A stretch of DNA of 64,000 nt from Paludisphaera borealis (GTDB taxonomy: Bacteria > Planctomycetota > Planctomycetia > Isosphaerales > Isosphaeraceae). The stretch lies in contig NZ_CP019082.1 of assembly GCF_001956985.1 (NCBI RefSeq), positions 5,332,001 through 5,396,000 of the forward strand, given 5' to 3'. Below, in pieces: positions 52,770-64,000 of the stretch (its first letter is position 1; every line of letters starts with the position of its first letter). Position numbers and translations under genes: made by a program. The notes under the pieces are model-generated. The model searched no databases. It was not told the DNA's origin and worked only from the letters and a program-made list of their open reading frames with translations.

Positions 52770-53774
52770 GTGACGACGGAGCTGGCGATACGCGTCAAGG
52801 ATTTGCACAAGCAATACCCCGGCCGCGACGGCCCGGTCCACGCCGTCGCCGGGATCGACCTGGAGATCCGTCGAGGCGAGTGCTTCGGCCTGCTCGGCCC
52901 CAACGGCGCGGGGAAGACCACGACGGTCGAGATCATGGAAGGGCTCACCCGGCCGACCTCCGGCGAGGTCGAAATCCTCGGCCTCCGCTGGGAGGACGGC
53001 GACGCGGCCATCCGCGAGCGGATCGGGGTTACGTTGCAAGAGACCCGGTTCCCCGATAAGGAGACCGTCCGAGAGTTGCTGACCGTCTTCCGCAGCTTCT
53101 ACCGCCAGGGGTTGACGGCCGACGAGGCGATCGCGCGCGTGTCGCTCGAAACCAAGGCCAACGCCCTCATCGAGCAGCTTTCCGGCGGCCAGCAGCAGCG
53201 GCTGGCCGTGGCCGTCAGCCTGGTGGGGGACCCTGACGTCCTGTTCCTCGACGAGCCGACGACCGGCCTTGATCCGCAGTCGCGGCGGCAGCTCTGGGAC
53301 GTCATCCACGGACTCGGCGAGAGCGGCCGGACCGTGCTGTTAACGACCCACTACATGGACGAGGCCGAGCGGCTCTGCGATCGTGTTGCGGTCATCGACC
53401 ACGGCAAGATCATCGCGCTGGGGTCGCCGGCCGAGCTGATCGCGCGGCTGGGAGGCGACCACATCATCGAGTTCGCGCTCGGCGGTGAAGGGCCGCCGCT
53501 CGACACGGATGCGCTCGGCGGTCTCGACTCGGTGCTCTCCGCGCGGATCGACGCCGACGGCTATTCCCTGACGGCCGGCGAGCCGCACCGGGCCATTCCC
53601 GCCTTGCTCGATGCGCTCGGGGCTCAGGAACGCCCACTGGCCCGGCTGACCACCCGGCACGTGAGCCTGGAAGACGTCTTCGTCTCCCTGACCGGCCGCC
53701 ACCTCCGCGACGACGTCGCCGAGGAACCCTCCCCAGCCAGGCGCGGTGGACGCCGGCGGAGAAGCCGCGCCTGA
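52770..53774 (+). CDS. ABC transporter ATP-binding protein (ABC-2 type)
   Basis: A 334-residue ATPase of the DrrA/CcmA-like export group. It has Walker A GPNGAGKTTT, Q-loop (VTLQETRFPD), signature LSGGQQQRL, Walker B VLFLDEPTTGLD and switch His in LLTTHYMDEAE. A C-terminal 100-residue extension, as in multidrug ABC-2 systems, ends in SLEDVFVSLTGRHLRDD. A GTG at 52770 with GGAGAG upstream is preferred to an ATG at 52743, because the latter overlaps no ribosome site. It pairs with the permease 74 bp downstream. Substrate is unknown. Confidence 0.92.
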   Translation: MTTELAIRVKDLHKQYPGRDGPVHAVAGIDLEIRRGECFGLLGPNGAGKTTTVEIMEGLTRPTSGEVEILGLRWEDGDAAIRERIGVTLQETRFPDKETVRELLTVFRSFYRQGLTADEAIARVSLETKANALIEQLSGGQQQRLAVAVSLVGDPDVLFLDEPTTGLDPQSRRQLWDVIHGLGESGRTVLLTTHYMDEAERLCDRVAVIDHGKIIALGSPAELIARLGGDHIIEFALGGEGPPLDTDALGGLDSVLSARIDADGYSLTAGEPHRAIPALLDALGAQERPLARLTTRHVSLEDVFVSLTGRHLRDDVAEEPSPARRGGRRRRSRA

Positions 53775-53848
53775 CTGGCGACGGACCGGTTTCTTGGACG
53801 AGAACAGGAACATGCGGCGAGGTTTCCCCGCCGCTTCGAGGATCGCGA

Positions 53849-54940
53849 ATGCTCCGCAACTCTCCGTTCTTCCAGCTCTACCTCGCGCGACTTCGCGAGT
53901 TCGTCCGCCAGCCCGCGCGGATCTTCTGGGTCTACGGATTCCCGATGCTCCTGGCCGTTGTCCTGGGCTTCGCGTTCCAGAACCGTCCCCCCGCGCCCGT
54001 CCAGGCCGACCTGGTCGCCGGACCGGCCGCCACCGCGATCGAGAAGGCCGTCGCTGATCACAACGCCCGCGCCGCCGCCGCGAGCGCATCGGCCCGCGGG
54101 ATCGCGCCGATCGTCGAGCTTTCGGTGCATCCGGAAGCCCAGGCGCTGCATCGGCTCAAGACCGGGAAGACGCCGATCGTGATCAACCCCGACGGCGAGA
54201 CCTCGTGGACCTATCAGTACGACCCGACCCGTCCCGAGGCGGCTTCCGCCCGGCTGGCGATCGACGACGTGCTTCAGCAGGCGGCCGGTAGGACGAACCC
54301 GAGGGCCACCACGGACGTCCTGGTGACCGAGCCCGGATCACGCTACATCGACTTCCTGATCCCGGGGTTGATCGGGATCAACGCGATGGGGGGCGGGTTG
54401 TGGGGCGTCGGGTTTTTTCTCGTCAACATGCGGATCGGCAAGCTGTTGAAGTGCTTCGTCGCCACCCCCATGCCCCGGCGCGATTTCCTCGGCGCCATTC
54501 TGGCCTCGCGGCTGACGTTCTTGATCCCTGACCTCGCGGTGCTCTTGCTGCTCGGCGTGTTCGCCTACCGGATGCCGATCCACGGCAGCCTGCTGCTCGT
54601 GATCGTCCTCGACGTGATCGGCGCTTTGGCGTTCGCGGGTATCGGCCTCCTGGTCGCCAGCCGGGCCTCCAGCACTGAGACGGTCAGCGGCCTGATGAAT
54701 CTCGTCATGCTGCCGATGTGGCTCTTCTCCGGCGTCTTCTTCGCTTCGGAGCGGTTCCCCAGCTTCTTCCAGCCGTTCATCCAGGCCCTGCCGCTGACCC
54801 AGCTCGTCAACGCCCTGCGGCTGGTCATTCTCGAAGGGGCGGGGCTCGACAGCTTCGACGTCCTCAAGGCGATCGCCATCCTCGCCGCCTGGGCGATCGG
54901 CACGTTCTGGCTGGCTCTCCGCCTCTTCAAGTGGACTTGA
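53849..54940 (+). CDS. ABC-2 type transporter permease
   Basis: A 363-residue membrane protein with one N-terminal helix (FWVYGFPMLLAVVLGFAF), a soluble extracytoplasmic loop of about 130 residues, and five C-terminal helices, the ABC-2 (DrrB/YhhJ-like) layout. The SRYIDFLIPGLIGINAMGGG entry to the core and SGVFFASERFPSFFQPFIQALPLTQL are family patterns. It is cotranscribed with the ATPase gene. Its last 600 bp lie opposite the overrun of the GT2-like gene. Confidence 0.9.
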   Translation: MLRNSPFFQLYLARLREFVRQPARIFWVYGFPMLLAVVLGFAFQNRPPAPVQADLVAGPAATAIEKAVADHNARAAAASASARGIAPIVELSVHPEAQALHRLKTGKTPIVINPDGETSWTYQYDPTRPEAASARLAIDDVLQQAAGRTNPRATTDVLVTEPGSRYIDFLIPGLIGINAMGGGLWGVGFFLVNMRIGKLLKCFVATPMPRRDFLGAILASRLTFLIPDLAVLLLLGVFAYRMPIHGSLLLVIVLDVIGALAFAGIGLLVASRASSTETVSGLMNLVMLPMWLFSGVFFASERFPSFFQPFIQALPLTQLVNALRLVILEGAGLDSFDVLKAIAILAAWAIGTFWLALRLFKWT

Positions 54941-55615
54941 TTCCCACTCCGGAGCGGAGCGGAAGGTTGGTCGCTTGAGGACCTGTCGGAGATCCTTGAA
55001 CCGGCCGCGCCGCCAGACCTTCCCGGCGAGCGCCGGAATCTCGACCTCGTCGAGTAGGTGGCCGAGAAACGTAGCCTTGGCGAGGATCTCGACGTTCACG
55101 AACGACGAACCCGACTGGAGCGGGATCGCGCGGAGCTTCTCGGTCCGATGGAGCTGGCAAGGGGAGTTCACGTCGAGGATTGGGACGGCGAACACGAGGC
55201 GTCGAACCAGGCTCGCCAGCCGGCGGACGATCTCCGTCGGAGGTTCCACCGGCCGCTTTCCGATGACGTGGTCGGCCTGGTCGATCGACTTCAGCAGCCC
55301 CTTAAGATGCGCCGGGGCGAGCGGCTCGACGGCCGTGCAGAGCAGGACGATCGGCTGGGAGACGGATTCGAGGGCGTCGTGGATCAGGTCCTTGAGCCGG
55401 GAGTTTGCTCGATCGACTGGGACGATCAAGGTCTCCACCGCTCGATGATCGCCTCGCAGCCATTCGGCGCAGGGAGCGAGGACGGCGGCCGACGCCTCAG
55501 AGTCGGCGTCCGCGTCGGCGAGCAGGACCAGGCTCACGCCGGCCCCTTGGAGCGGCTCACGGTGGAAGTGCGCCTCGAACGGGTCGAGCGGGTCGGAAGG
55601 CTCGGGCGACGTCAT
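54338..55615 (-). CDS. GT2-like glycosyltransferase with antisense C-terminal overrun
   Basis: The first about 235 codons (55615 down to about 54915) read as a family 2-type glycosyltransferase fold without a signal: SLVLLADADADSEASAAVL, IVPVDRANSR, QPIVLLCTAVEPLAPAHLKG, ADHVIGKRPVEPP and LRAIPLQSGSSFVNVEILAKA. It looks DPM1/polyprenol-type but lacks a clear DxD. No stop occurs at the expected end near RFKDLRQVLKRPTF: the frame runs another about 190 codons opposite the ABC permease, with the Gln/Glu/Arg-rich make-up of a shadow. Either the gene lost its stop or the end is frameshifted. The start overlaps the dat stop (ATGA). Confidence 0.6.
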   Translation of the reverse strand: MTSPEPSDPLDPFEAHFHREPLQGAGVSLVLLADADADSEASAAVLAPCAEWLRGDHRAVETLIVPVDRANSRLKDLIHDALESVSQPIVLLCTAVEPLAPAHLKGLLKSIDQADHVIGKRPVEPPTEIVRRLASLVRRLVFAVPILDVNSPCQLHRTEKLRAIPLQSGSSFVNVEILAKATFLGHLLDEVEIPALAGKVWRRGRFKDLRQVLKRPTFRSAPEWESSPLEEAESQPERADRPGGEDGDRLEDVEAVEPRPFENDQPQGVDELGQRQGLDERLEEAGEPLRSEEDAGEEPHRQHDEIHQAADRLSAGGPAGDQEADTRERQSADHVEDDHEQQAAVDRHPVGEHAEQQEHREVRDQERQPRGQNGAEEIAPGHGGGDEALQQLADPHVDEKKPDAPQPAPHRVDPDQPRDQEVDVA

Positions 55616-56514
55616 TGAGCCCCCGTCGCGGGCTTTCGCGGGGTCGCAGAGTTTCCGTCGGCGAGCCAGGCGTCGAGTGCCGCCGTGTAGGCGGTCTGGA
55701 GTCTCCGGGCGATCGGCCCCGGTTTGCCCGTGCCGATCTTCTGGCCGTCGACCGTCGAGACGGGGAGGATCTCAGTCGAGGTTCCGACCAGGATCACTTC
55801 GTCGACGGCCTGAAGAGCGGCGAGCGTGATCCGGCCTTCGACGAACGGGACGTCGATCTCGGCGGCCAGCCGCTGGGCCAGGTGGCGGGTCATGCCGATC
55901 AGGATCTCGGGGCCTTCCGGCGTTCCTTCAAGACGGCCCTCGCGGACCCAGAGCAGCGACGTGTGCGTCGCCTCGGTCACGTAGCCGTCGGCGTCGATCA
56001 GCACGGCCTCGAACGCGCCGGCGCGACGGGCGCTCTCGATCGCCAGGACGTTCGCCAGCAGGTTCGTCGACTTGATGTCGCAGCGCTTCCAGCGGAGGTC
56101 GGGATAGCTGACGACCGGGACGCCGGTCGCGCGGCGGGCGGCCGTCGGGGCGTCGTCGTACGGGCGGACGATGATCACCTCGGTAGGGTCGACCGGCGGG
56201 TCGGGAAACGTGTGCGTCCGTGGCGCGACGCCTCGCGTGATCTGCACGTAGACCAGCCCCTCCTTGACGAAGCTGGCCCGGATCGTCCGGTAGATCCGCT
56301 CGAACAGGCGGTCGTCGTCGTATGGGGGGAAATCCAGCTCTTTGAGGCTTCGCTTCAACCGGGCGCGGTGCTGAGTTTCCAGCCAGCACCGGCCGTCATA
56401 AATCCGGCAAACCTCGTAGACGGAATCGCCGAACAGGAAGCCTCGATCCAAGACCGAGACCTTCGCCTGTTCGACCGCCGTCAACTCGCCGTTGATACAA
56501 GCCAGATCGCCCAT
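55612..56514 (-). CDS. dat: D-amino acid aminotransferase
   Basis: A 300-residue fold-type IV PLP enzyme that interconverts D-alanine and D-glutamate with their 2-oxo acids, supplying D-amino acids for peptidoglycan. The order of motifs fits D-alanine aminotransferase rather than branched-chain IlvE: LDRGFLFGDSVYEV, YVQITRGVAPRTHTFP, then DLRWKRCDIKSTNLL with PLP-binding Lys148, EATHTSLLWV and GMTRHLAQRLA. The 4-base stop/start overlap couples it to the GT2-like gene downstream. IlvE or ADCL activity is a less likely alternative. Confidence 0.88.
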   Translation of the reverse strand: MGDLACINGELTAVEQAKVSVLDRGFLFGDSVYEVCRIYDGRCWLETQHRARLKRSLKELDFPPYDDDRLFERIYRTIRASFVKEGLVYVQITRGVAPRTHTFPDPPVDPTEVIIVRPYDDAPTAARRATGVPVVSYPDLRWKRCDIKSTNLLANVLAIESARRAGAFEAVLIDADGYVTEATHTSLLWVREGRLEGTPEGPEILIGMTRHLAQRLAAEIDVPFVEGRITLAALQAVDEVILVGTSTEILPVSTVDGQKIGTGKPGPIARRLQTAYTAALDAWLADGNSATPRKPATGAQ

Positions 56515-56619
56515 CCACCAATCCTTTCGCGTCTCGTGGCCGCTTATTGATAGCGACAGGATAATCGTCGGGTCGGGGCGCGGGCAATGGCGTGGCCGTG
56601 ATCGACCGGAGGCTTTCGA

Positions 56620-57237
56620 TCATTCTCGGCGAGCGGTCCGAGGCTCCGCGGCCTTTGAGTCTTTTCGCACGCGGATGTAATGGTCGGTGAACTCCGCGTT
56701 TGGGACGGCCTTGGGGACCTTGGGCATGTGGCAGCTCAAGCACCCTTCGGTCTGGTTCACGGGGCAGGTCGCGCCGGCTTTGGCTTCCCCCGCCGCCTGG
56801 CGCGGGGTTGGAGCGGGAGGCTTCGTCGTGGAGTGGCACTGGAGGCAGACGGCCTCGTAGACGGCCGGCGAGGACGCGACGTTCTCGTGGGGGTTGTGGC
56901 AGCTCACGCAACTGAACGTGCCGCTCTCGATGTAGCAACGGCTCTTGACGAAATTCGGGGCCTGGAACCGGATGAAGCTGGCGGATCCGGAAGCCATCCC
57001 CGGCGCGGCCTCGCGATGGCATTCGGCGCAGAGGTTCGTCACTTCGGCCGCAGTGGCCGTCGAGGGCCTTGCAATCGCCAGGTCGGAGAACCCAAGCTCA
57101 ACCGCCTTGAGGTGGTTGCCGCCGGGGCCGTGACAGCGTTCGCAGCCGATCCCTCGATCGTGGGGGCGATTCGGCGCAGGGCTCAAGACCGCCGACGCGG
57201 TGGTCGTGTGGCAGTGAACGCATTTCCGAGCGGCGTC
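56620..57237 (-). pseudogene. C-terminal hexaheme part of a split multiheme cytochrome c
   Basis: This is the continuation, in the same reading frame, of the gene that stops at the TAG 57240-57238. It carries six CxxCH heme sites: CVHCH, CERCH, CAECH, CVSCH, CLQCH and CLSCH, and a charged tail ending TARRE. There is no credible start codon after the TAG: the first in-frame option is a TTG at 57186, which would drop the first heme site and any signal for export, without which no heme could be attached. On its own it cannot be functional; read together with the upstream part it is a normal TPR/multiheme protein. Confidence 0.75.
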
Positions 57238-58512
57238 CTACGAGACGGGTCGTCCGAGATAGCCGAGCGCGTCAGGGGGCGAATCGGGGTGGTCGATGGT
57301 CTTGGTCCACGCGCCTCGCTTCGGCTCGTAGGAGACGCGGCTTTCGCGGAACTCGCCGTGCTCGTCCTTGACCACGAGGGTCTGACCATGGTTTCCCGAG
57401 CCGACGATGTACTGGACGATCGCCCGGAAGGTCTGGTCGACGACCGTCGTCTCCAGGGAAGTCGTCCCGTCGTCGGTCGTCAAGCGATGGTGGACGCGGC
57501 GCCAGGCTGGGTCGGCGATCTCTCCCTCGCGTCCCGAGGCGGTTGGGCCGTCCCAGCGGTCGTGGAAGGTCTGGGAGTGCCGGCTGGACTGCTGCGACTC
57601 GTAATTCGAGGAGTGGCACGGCCGGCAGCTTGCGGCCCCTGTGTACGGGGAGGGCTCGCGCCTCAGCGGCGATTCGGAGGGGACGACGGCGGCGAGGGCC
57701 GATTCGGCTTCGCGCGCCTTGCCCTGCTGGAGCAGGGCGCGGCTGGCGAGCCATCGCGATTCGCGTATCGGTTCGGCCCCCGGGGCGACGTCGAGAATCT
57801 CCAGGGCGCGCTTTGGGCGGCCCAGCTTTAAATTGACGCGTGCGGCGAGCGAGACGACCTCGGCGCGATCGATCCCGATCGTCTGGAGGCTCGGGCCGTC
57901 GGCTTTCAAGACCCGTTCGAGCGGCTCGGCCGCCGCCTCGGGCTGGTCGAGGTCGCTGGAGATCCGCGCCTCGATCCAGGCGCCGCGGAGGCCGAGCTTG
58001 GGATCGCTCGCGAGTTTCCGGGCTCTCGGGAGCGCCTCAAGTGGTTTCCCGGCGTCGTGGTAGTAGCGCGCGAGCCGGCCGAGAGCGTCGGGACTGTCGG
58101 GATCGAGCCGCTCGGCGTTGAGCCAGGCCGAGAGCGCCAGCGTCTCCTGACCCGACTTCGAGGAGCCGTCGCCGATGAGGAGATAGTCCTGAGGTTCGAG
58201 AGCGCTGGGCCCCACCCGGCGGTAGACGTCCATCGCCGAATCGAAATGCCCGGAGCTGGCGATGGATCGAGCGAGGAGGAGGAGCGCGCCTCGATTCTCA
58301 GGGTCATTCTTGAGCAGGTCCCGAGCCTCTCTGGCGGATTCCGCCCATTCGCCTCGGGTGTACGCCGCCTTGCCGCGAACCAGCCGCCAAGTCGAGCCGA
58401 TGCGATTCGACGCGAGGAATGCGGCGATTCCAACAGCCACGGCCGCCGTCGCGGCGAGAAAGCAAACTACCGCGACGCGCTTCCCGAGCCGTCCACGCGT
58501 TCTCCTGGCCAT
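57238..58512 (-). CDS. TPR protein with one heme site, N-terminal part of a TAG-split multiheme cytochrome
   Basis: 424 codons. An N-terminal membrane anchor/signal (KRVAVVCFLAATAAVAVGIAAFLA) is followed by tetratricopeptide-like helical repeats to about residue 310 and then a cytochrome-type domain with CRPCH and the distal-type SRHSQTFHDRW. The frame ends at a TAG in GRPVS-stop; just past it the same frame continues DAARKCVHCH with six more heme sites. The full protein of about 630 residues with seven hemes would be a periplasmic electron-transfer or redox-enzyme component. The ATG at 58512 opens directly before the anchor. Confidence 0.75.
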   Translation of the reverse strand: MARRTRGRLGKRVAVVCFLAATAAVAVGIAAFLASNRIGSTWRLVRGKAAYTRGEWAESAREARDLLKNDPENRGALLLLARSIASSGHFDSAMDVYRRVGPSALEPQDYLLIGDGSSKSGQETLALSAWLNAERLDPDSPDALGRLARYYHDAGKPLEALPRARKLASDPKLGLRGAWIEARISSDLDQPEAAAEPLERVLKADGPSLQTIGIDRAEVVSLAARVNLKLGRPKRALEILDVAPGAEPIRESRWLASRALLQQGKAREAESALAAVVPSESPLRREPSPYTGAASCRPCHSSNYESQQSSRHSQTFHDRWDGPTASGREGEIADPAWRRVHHRLTTDDGTTSLETTVVDQTFRAIVQYIVGSGNHGQTLVVKDEHGEFRESRVSYEPKRGAWTKTIDHPDSPPDALGYLGRPVS

Positions 58513-58674
58513 CCGGGGGCTCCGATGCTGGGGGCGACTCAAACACCCGACGACGGACTCCGACGCCTGCCCGCGATGGTCCTCTTCGGGTGATGGCGCC
58601 CGACCTGATGCTTGAGCTGGCCGCGCCCGCATTGACCGCACCGCGCCCGCCGATTTTCCGCCGCCGTCCGCGGC

Positions 58675-59847
58675 TCAGCTCTCGATGATCTCGCTGCGGG
58701 GGTAAGAGCCGAGGACGTCGAGGCGTTCACACCGCTTGCGGACGGCCTCGATGGCCTTCTGGACCTGGGGGTCGGTGACGTGGCCCTCGATGTCGAGGAA
58801 GAAGAGGTAGGCGGGGTCCTTGTCGCCCGACCCGGTGGGCATCGGGAACGACTCGATCCACGTCATGTTGACGCCGAGCTTTTCGAGCGGGGCAATGCTT
58901 TTGGCCAGCGAGCCGACCTCGTTGGGGAGTCGAGCCATCAGGGTCGTTTTGTCGCGGCCGGTGCGAGCCTCGGGGGTCTCGGCGATGACGGCGAAGCGGG
59001 TCAGGTTGTTGGCCTGGTCTTCGATGTTCTCGGCCAGGACGTTGAGCCGGTACGCCTGGGCGGCGGGCTTGCTGGCGACGGCGCCGGCGTACTCCTCGCG
59101 CTGGGCGAGCTCGGCCGCGGCGGCCGTGGAGACGACCTCGACTTTGGCCGCCTGGGGGAGGTTCTTGCCCAGCCAGTTGCGGCATTGCGAGAGCGCCTGC
59201 GACTTCGAGTACACCCGCCGCATCTGGCTCCACTCGCAACGGCCGAGCAGGCAGTGGTGGATTCGCAGCCGGACCTCGGCGCGGATCTTGACGTTCGGCA
59301 GCTTGGTGAACATGTCGAGCGTGTCGGCGATTCGCCCGTCGGTCGAGTTTTCAAGAGGCACGATGCCGAACTGGACGTGGCGGCGGTTGACCTCCTCGAA
59401 CACCGCCGCGATCGAGCCGACCGTGACGTGCTCGACCGCCTCGCCGAACTTGGCGACCGCCGCGAGATAACTGTAGCTGTATTTGGGACCCAGGCAAGCC
59501 ACGCGGAGGGTCCGTTGCAGCGCGCGGGTGCCGCTCATCAACTCGCGGAAGATCAGCCGCAGGGTGTCCTGGGGCAGGGGGCCCTGGCTGGCCCCGAGGA
59601 CCTTGGCGAGCACTTCTTCCTCACGCGCGGCCGACCAGATTTCCAGGCCGTTGGTGTTCTTGACCTGGCCGATCTGCGTCGCGATCGACGCCCGGCGGTT
59701 GAGGATCGTCACCAACTCCTTGTCGATGCGGTCGATCTCTCCGCGCAGGCTCGCCAGAGTGGGTGCCTTCTTGGCGTCGGCGGGCTCGGCCGCCGATCCC
59801 TTCGCCGGTGGAACGGTACGACCTGGGGGACTGGACTTGCGGGCCAT
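58675..59847 (-). CDS. pheA: Bifunctional chorismate mutase / prephenate dehydratase
   Basis: PheA turns chorismate to prephenate and then phenylpyruvate for phenylalanine synthesis. The 390 residues comprise an AroQ chorismate mutase (about 28-110, LRGEIDRIDKELVTILNRRA), a prephenate dehydratase (about 115-295, with ENSTDGRIADTLD and the catalytic NLTRF) and an ACT domain (about 300-380, GSLAKSIAPLEKLGVNMTWIES) for Phe feedback. The Gly-rich tip ENSxEG has Asp instead of Glu (ENSTDG), a mild change. A Lys/Pro-rich N-terminal 25 residues is extra. The ATG at 59847 faces dnaK across a 693-bp gap. Confidence 0.95.
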   Translation of the reverse strand: MARKSSPPGRTVPPAKGSAAEPADAKKAPTLASLRGEIDRIDKELVTILNRRASIATQIGQVKNTNGLEIWSAAREEEVLAKVLGASQGPLPQDTLRLIFRELMSGTRALQRTLRVACLGPKYSYSYLAAVAKFGEAVEHVTVGSIAAVFEEVNRRHVQFGIVPLENSTDGRIADTLDMFTKLPNVKIRAEVRLRIHHCLLGRCEWSQMRRVYSKSQALSQCRNWLGKNLPQAAKVEVVSTAAAAELAQREEYAGAVASKPAAQAYRLNVLAENIEDQANNLTRFAVIAETPEARTGRDKTTLMARLPNEVGSLAKSIAPLEKLGVNMTWIESFPMPTGSGDKDPAYLFFLDIEGHVTDPQVQKAIEAVRKRCERLDVLGSYPRSEIIES

Positions 59848-60540
59848 CGGTGCACTCGGGAGATACGACCAGAAGGTAAGTGCGAACGTCCTCGATCAGG
59901 CAAGATGCGGAGAAATCTCTCGGAGGATGAGGGTTCCAGGCGAAAGTTCCCGTGAAGCCGAGCCTTACGCTCGACCGTCACGGCTTTCCAAAACGCCCCC
60001 ATGAGATACGCACCAACGCTTTGCACGTCCGGAACCTCGGACGCAAGGTTCACAGGCATAAGTAATTAAAAGAAAAGTGGGTTGCTGTCAAGCAATTTTT
60101 GACTTCCGCCTCTACCCAATTCTCCCGGCCCTTTCAGCCGCCTATGATTAAGGGTTTGGGGAAGTCGGTGATCCAAGTCGTCCGAAGACGGTCCCGAACA
60201 GGACTGCCAAAAAGACGGTCGCCGTGGAGGCGGTGATCGTCGGCTGTCAAATCGGCAGCGATACGTGAAAGCAGCGCGATTCCGTCGGGTAGGCGGACGA
60301 GCTTCTAAATAGCGGCGTCAATTTGTCTTACGGTGTCCCAGGAAGAAACGCGGCAGTCTGGCACGACGCTTGCTTTTCGGAGGAAGCATCGGTTGAGCGA
60401 CGGTGAAATTGGAGCCGAGCGGCCAAGCGCCAGCGAGTCCAATTTCGGAAACCATGGGTCGTTAGGGCTGGTCGCTTCGCGAGGCGGCGTGCCGCGCGTG
60501 CATCCTCGACATCGCTCAGCGTTGGGAAAGGAGACTGGTT
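59848..60540. other. Divergent promoter region of pheA and dnaK
   Basis: 693 bp. A 9-bp perfect inverted repeat GAAATTGGA (60405-60413) and TCCAATTTC (60438-60446) lies about 95-135 bp before the dnaK start and could be an operator or a 5'-leader hairpin. A TTGCT-GTCA-AGCAA hairpin followed by TTTTT is at about 60092-60110. No CIRCE element (TTAGCACTC-N9-GAGTGCTAA) and no convincing heat-shock sigma promoter was seen. No gene or tRNA was recognised. Confidence 0.5.
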
Positions 60541-62475
<1,935 letters not shown>

Positions 62476-62524
62476 CCGCCGGGTCTCGACCCTGATCGAT
62501 CGCTCTTTCTCAGCCGACCGCTCC

Positions 62525-62565
62525 ACGGGACGGAGGATTCGACGCCGTCGACGCCTCCGTCCCGT
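62525..62565 (+). terminator. Hairpin between dnaK and clpB
   Basis: A perfect 12-bp stem, 62525-62536 with 62554-62565 (ACGGGACGGAGG and its complement), and a 17-base loop that itself contains the palindrome CGACGCCGTCG. No U-tract follows, so it may be a partial terminator, a processing site or an RNA stabiliser that sets the dnaK:clpB ratio. Confidence 0.45.
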
Positions 62566-62722
62566 TCGCGCGCCCGGACGACGCGCCGCCGCCGCTTCGT
62601 TCGCAAGAGCATGTGAACTTCTCGGGGGATGAACACGTAAGATCCATTGTACGCCGACGAACGACGGCGGGCGCCGTGATCGAGCCCGTCGCGGCGTGAT
62701 TCCCGAAAGGCGACGACCCATC

Positions 62723-64000
<1,278 letters not shown>

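Noticed and set aside
59848-60540. CIRCE/HrcA operator before dnaK
   Set aside because: No TTAGCACTC-N9-GAGTGCTAA or near match was found.

Overview
The window is high-GC bacterial DNA that looks like a chromosomal segment of a planctomycete, most likely family Isosphaeraceae. The signs are two DUF1559 proteins with type IV prepilin leaders, a run of very large prepilin-like proteins, paired FHA proteins, a small exported family with CGDY and CSGPSC motifs, and strong third-position GC that leaves long antisense shadow frames. This placement is inference from gene content; no rRNA, tRNA or CRISPR array was seen.

Layout. 0-9.7 kb is mostly core functions: lexA with a candidate SOS box, a PIG-L deacetylase, accD, a histidine-phosphatase fold protein that has lost its catalytic residues, a secreted DUF885 hydrolase, an exported protein of unknown function, two translationally coupled FHA proteins and an HpnA-like epimerase. 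9.7-13.1 kb is accessory: a ceramidase-like exported protein, then a REP-associated tyrosine transposase bracketed by a 21-bp inverted repeat with REP/BIME-like palindromes, a frameshifted DUF433 remnant and a ParD-like/PIN toxin-antitoxin pair. 13.2-16.9 kb holds a GT-C type membrane glycosyltransferase next to a UxaA/GarD-type dehydratase.

17.4-38.4 kb is the main block, a pilus/secretion locus all on the + strand: PilB/GspE ATPase, PilT, a second PilB/GspE ATPase with MshEN-like c-di-GMP motifs, PilC/GspF, then six prepilin-like genes in the classical type II secretion order G-H-H-I-J-K, ending in a 1912-residue GspK-like protein. No secretin, prepilin peptidase or GspL/M/PilMNO is present in the window. 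A DUF1559 pseudopilin and a strong terminator follow.

40-43 kb on the minus strand carries selD and, directly upstream of it, a SelW-like gene with an in-frame UGA in a CxxU motif followed by a bacterial SECIS hairpin; then an AI-2E family transporter, a PP2C tail fragment, a small lipoprotein and a second DUF1559 gene. 45-50 kb is a two-gene module of unknown function: a patatin phospholipase and a 1230-residue multi-pass membrane protein. 50.8-58.5 kb has glgC, an ABC-2 exporter pair, a D-amino-acid aminotransferase overlapping a GT2-like gene, and a TPR/multiheme cytochrome c gene split by one in-frame TAG. The window closes with pheA and the heat-shock genes dnaK and clpB (clpB runs off the end).

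The best candidates for new biology are the hybrid T2SS/T4P locus with outsized, Ca-loop-bearing pseudopilins, the SelW-like selenoprotein missed by ordinary ORF calling, and the patatin/membrane protein module.
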